Positions 61,052-64,000 of a stretch of 64,000 bases of DNA are shown piece by piece. Below the pieces are notes generated by a model that was given only the letters and a program-made list of their open reading frames with translations, made no database searches and was not told the DNA's origin. This DNA comes from Prinia subflava (lineage: Eukaryota > Chordata > Aves > Passeriformes > Cisticolidae). The stretch is taken from the NCBI RefSeq assembly GCF_021018805.1, contig NC_086247.1:150811285-150875284 (forward strand), in the 5' to 3' direction. A program made the position numbers and the translations under genes. Every line of letters begins with the position of its first letter. The first letter of the stretch is position 1.

Positions 61052-61669
61052 TGTACTGGTTTGAAAGCAAAACCAGTGAGACTCCAAGTCAGAAATACAA
61101 TTTAATAGAGAGAGAAAACAAACAAGAAAGATAAAAATAAAAAAAAAATAAGATAAATGCAATAGTACAAAGGACCACTGGCAGAGTCAGAATGCAAACC
61201 TGGCACCCTGTTGGTCAGGGTGTTGGAAGCAGCCCGCAGTGAGTCCTCCCAGAGTGACAGATGTGGCTCTGTTGGAGTAGAGATGATGCTCAAGAAAGGC
61301 TCCAGTCATCCTCTGGGAATCCAGTGGGAACAGCTCCCTTGGTGTTTGGGATTGCTGTTTTATCCCTGTGGAAAGGCTTTGGCTCCTCCCGCTGGGTGGA
61401 GCATCTCCCAATGGGATGAGGTGATGTTATCAGTCCTGTGAGAGCCTTCAATGGCCCATTCACAGGGGATGTCCCTCGGAGGAGGATGGGTGCAGGAAGA
61501 GATAAGGAGGCCCTGCCTTATCTGCTGTTATCAGGTGTCCCATTAACAGAAGGCATCTGCCCTCTTTCCACCCCTAGAGTTACAAGAGATAAAGAACAAT
61601 ATCTCCCAACCGGCTTCAACAGATGAAAATAGAATACACAGTTTTGGTTACATTTTTCAACCCAAGACA
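61052..61669 (-). mobile_element. ERVL-like solo LTR, copy 2
   Basis: This 618-bp element on the - strand runs from TGTCTTGGGTTG to CCAGTACA. It is flanked by a perfect 5-bp target duplication CATGA at 61047-61051 and 61670-61674. Five-bp duplications are typical of ERVL/class III-type integrase. It has no internal coding region. Confidence 0.9.
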
Positions 61670-61674
61670 CATGA

Positions 61675-64000
61675 TTTGGGTCTATGTGGAGGACAAGACA
61701 ATAATTTCCTCAGGGTGTGCTCCTCTCTATCACCATCTCTGAAAGGAGGGAAGGATGAGAGCTCAGCTCTGGATGTTTCCTTGGGAGCTGCAGTTCCACA
61801 CTTCACACGTTGGGCTATGAATGCCTAATGCAGGCTGGGTAAGCTGGAAAAGTGAACTCCCACTGTGGTTAATCATCAGCCTAAAGTAATTAGTCAGATT
61901 ACCCTTTCAGTTCCTGTTAGAACCTCCTTTGTGTTAGGAGACCCTGAGTCCAGAGCCATCCTGTCTCTTTCAGTTATTTCAAAGCCAGCTGTGAGGAGGA
62001 GTTTGTTAAAGACACTGGGAAATTTAGACATCAACCTGTCCATGTCCAGATGTAAACTGGATGTTCCAGCTTCCTGTGGGGCAAAAAGTCACCTAAAATG
62101 GAACCTTCTAGTACATTTAGTCCATTAAATGGTTCTTTAAAGTCCATCAAGTGTATTGGCCAAGATCCTGCACAAATTCACACACCTCAAAGCTCAGTTG
62201 TGTTTCCCAATATGAGGAGACCATAAGCAATTAAATACTTTATAATTGAATATAAACATCTGTAGTTTTAAGTATTTGCAGTGAGGGGTCAGGAGTTCGG
62301 TCAGGCTCTGTCCCCTGGACCCAGATATGGCACAGGGGGAAAGGGCAGGAACTGATGCCCAAGAAATTCCACCTGAACCTGAGGGAGAATTTATTCTTGT
62401 GCAGTGACCAAGCCCTGGATTGTCCAGAGAAGGTGTGGAGTGTCCCTCACTGGAGATACTCAAAAGCAATCCAGACACAATCCTGAGTAACCTGCTCTGC
62501 TGGAGCAGGAGGTCGGACCACACACCTCCAGTGTCCCTTCCAACCTTCCCCAGTTTGTGATCCCCTGATTTAAACCCTCAGGAGCTGCCAGCTGTGACAC
62601 AGGGACTCTGAAGGAGGGCAGGTCAAGGCTGCCTGGGCAAAGAGAACCAGACTCCCATTGCTCCAGTGTGGAGCAATGAATCAAGCCCTGAAATCAAATA
62701 AGACAAACCCCAGCCAGACCAGATATCTGATTTTGGCTGACTTTTCACATTTGTCTTCAGCAAGAGGAATCCCTTCCCATGTGTTGCTCAAAGATTAATT
62801 TAATTGCAAAGCCTGGCTTCCTTTATCAAAACCTATTTTCCTTTTTACATAAACTCCTTACCTAAACCTTTTGTCCACACCATCCCAGACTGTTTTTCCT
62901 CAGGACATGGAGCTTCTTGTGTATTTCCATCATCTGGTGGAAGATTTCACTTCCTCTATTTAAAGCAAACTCTTTAATTTCACACAGAGGAAAAAGAAAT
63001 CATCTTTTGCTGAGAGGAGATTGTCATAAGATTTTTGTTTCTTGCTTTCTGTAATTCTGCATATTACTGTGAACCACACAAATAAATCTTCCATTATTTA
63101 TGGTTGGACTCACAATAAGAAAGGCCAATTAGCTAAGGATTGATTGCCTCTCGATTAGCTAAAGATTGCTCACAGAGCAAGATTGCAAGATGTAAATACT
63201 CCAACTTTTTAAAAATACCTGTAATTTAAAAAATAATGTAAAATAGCTAAATAAGAAATAAATACAGGCTGATGTATCATTAACCATAGTTCCTCATTGA
63301 TTAATTCATTCATCTCTGATCCTAGAAGGAGTGAGGTTCTTCTCTCCTTCTGCAAGTTTTATGTTGTATATATGTACACCTGAAATTCTCTAGCCATATT
63401 TTATTTACAATGAAAGAAGAAAAGAGGACAGGCTTAAGCATCTCTTTTTCATTAAAATTTTCTGGTTTTTATTTTACCATTTACCAACTTCCATTTTACC
63501 ATTAGGCCAACCAGATCCTTTATGGAACTGCCTGTACTTGTAAAAGGAATCCAGCACGTAAATCCTTTATGGGATCTGCTCACTGGAGACTCTTTATTCT
63601 GGGTGCTGGGACTTCGTAAAAGGAGAATGAAAGAAAAAGGAAATCACAACAGGAACCAAAATCTTTCCCATGAGGGAAACTTCATGAGCTCAAGGCCAAG
63701 CACTGCAAGTTATACATAGGGGAAAAGAACTGATTCCATTTCTGAGAGGGCAAAATGCTGTAACTAAAGATTTCTGTGTTATAACCCTCAAATGAGACAG
63801 AATCTGGTCTTACAGGGATGAGACTTTCTTGTAGCTCAAGCTGTGGTCACCAGAGCATTGGTATTTGCCCAGAAATGTAATTACCTCAGGGAAACAGGAG
63901 GTCCATCAGTCTCTGTCATTAAAATCAAAACCAAACCAAGGGAATTCAACCATAAAGTGGTTTTGGTTTATTATTTTTTTAAAAGAACAATGCAATAGCA
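61675..64000. other. Intergenic, no gene recognised
   Basis: Unique AT-rich sequence apart from a CR1 fragment at 62370-62575. No exon-like segment with splice sites and a recognisable peptide was found up to the window end. Confidence 0.6.
62370..62575 (+). mobile_element. CR1-type LINE 3' fragment (diverged)
   Basis: GGATTGTCCAGAGAAGGTGT, CTCACTGGAGATACTCAAAA and GTGTCCCTTCCAACCTTCCC are CR1 3' region phrases. It ends near TGATCCCCTGAT. Confidence 0.8.

Noticed and set aside
1..64000. CRISPR arrays, operons, prophage or defence systems
   Set aside because: The sequence is vertebrate nuclear DNA; all regular arrays are microsatellites or minisatellites without spacers, and no prokaryotic gene structure is present.
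1..64000. tRNA, rRNA or snRNA genes
   Set aside because: No cloverleaf-like A and B boxes or conserved RNA core sequences were recognised by reading; a covariance-model search was not possible here.

Overview
This is a eukaryotic and almost certainly avian window. It is AT-rich and intron-rich, has many 3' fragments of CR1-type LINEs, ERV solo LTRs and long purine/pyrimidine microsatellites, and its exons read as vertebrate class B (secretin-family) GPCRs. The species cannot be named; a songbird is a guess from repeat style only.

Two paralogous receptor genes lie tail to tail. On the + strand the window opens inside ADCYAP1R1, the PACAP receptor PAC1. Visible are the alternative hop cassette exon (5634-5717), the TM6 exon (10992-11121), the 42-nt TM7 exon (11328-11369) and the C-terminal exon with the stop codon (14206-14394). 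A long 3' UTR or downstream region follows, with a (CCTTT)n tract of about 0.5 kb. Upstream PAC1 exons are outside the window; 1-5633 is intron.

On the - strand is a complete 13-exon class B receptor spanning 55902 down to 27767. Its exons join in frame to 439 codons plus stop. Sequence and position next to ADCYAP1R1 identify it best as GHRHR, the growth-hormone-releasing hormone receptor. A close relative lost in mammals (the PRP/GHRH-like-peptide receptor) is the main alternative. Exon 1 (signal peptide, in a CpG island) is the least certain exon. The intron between exons 3 and 4 appears to be of the rare GC-AG type.

Between the two 3' ends (about 14.4-27.8 kb) there is only UTR, repeats and intergenic DNA. 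A repeat family of about 0.5 kb occurs as an inverted pair (26181-26641 and 29697-30300) that brackets the last GHRHR exon, with a third partial copy at 28930-29035. Two nearly identical solo LTRs in opposite orientation (43070-43690 +, 61052-61669 -) have 5-bp target duplications typical of ERVL-type elements. A 1-kb minisatellite (56035-56995) sits directly upstream of the proposed GHRHR exon 1. From 57 to 64 kb I see no gene, only repeats and unique intergenic sequence.

Both receptors signal mainly through Gs and cAMP and act in the hypothalamo-pituitary axis. No operon-like, prokaryotic, CRISPR or novel defence-type system is present. The interesting content is splicing control of the hop exon, the GC-AG intron, the ancestral-looking GHRHR tail and the repeat architecture.
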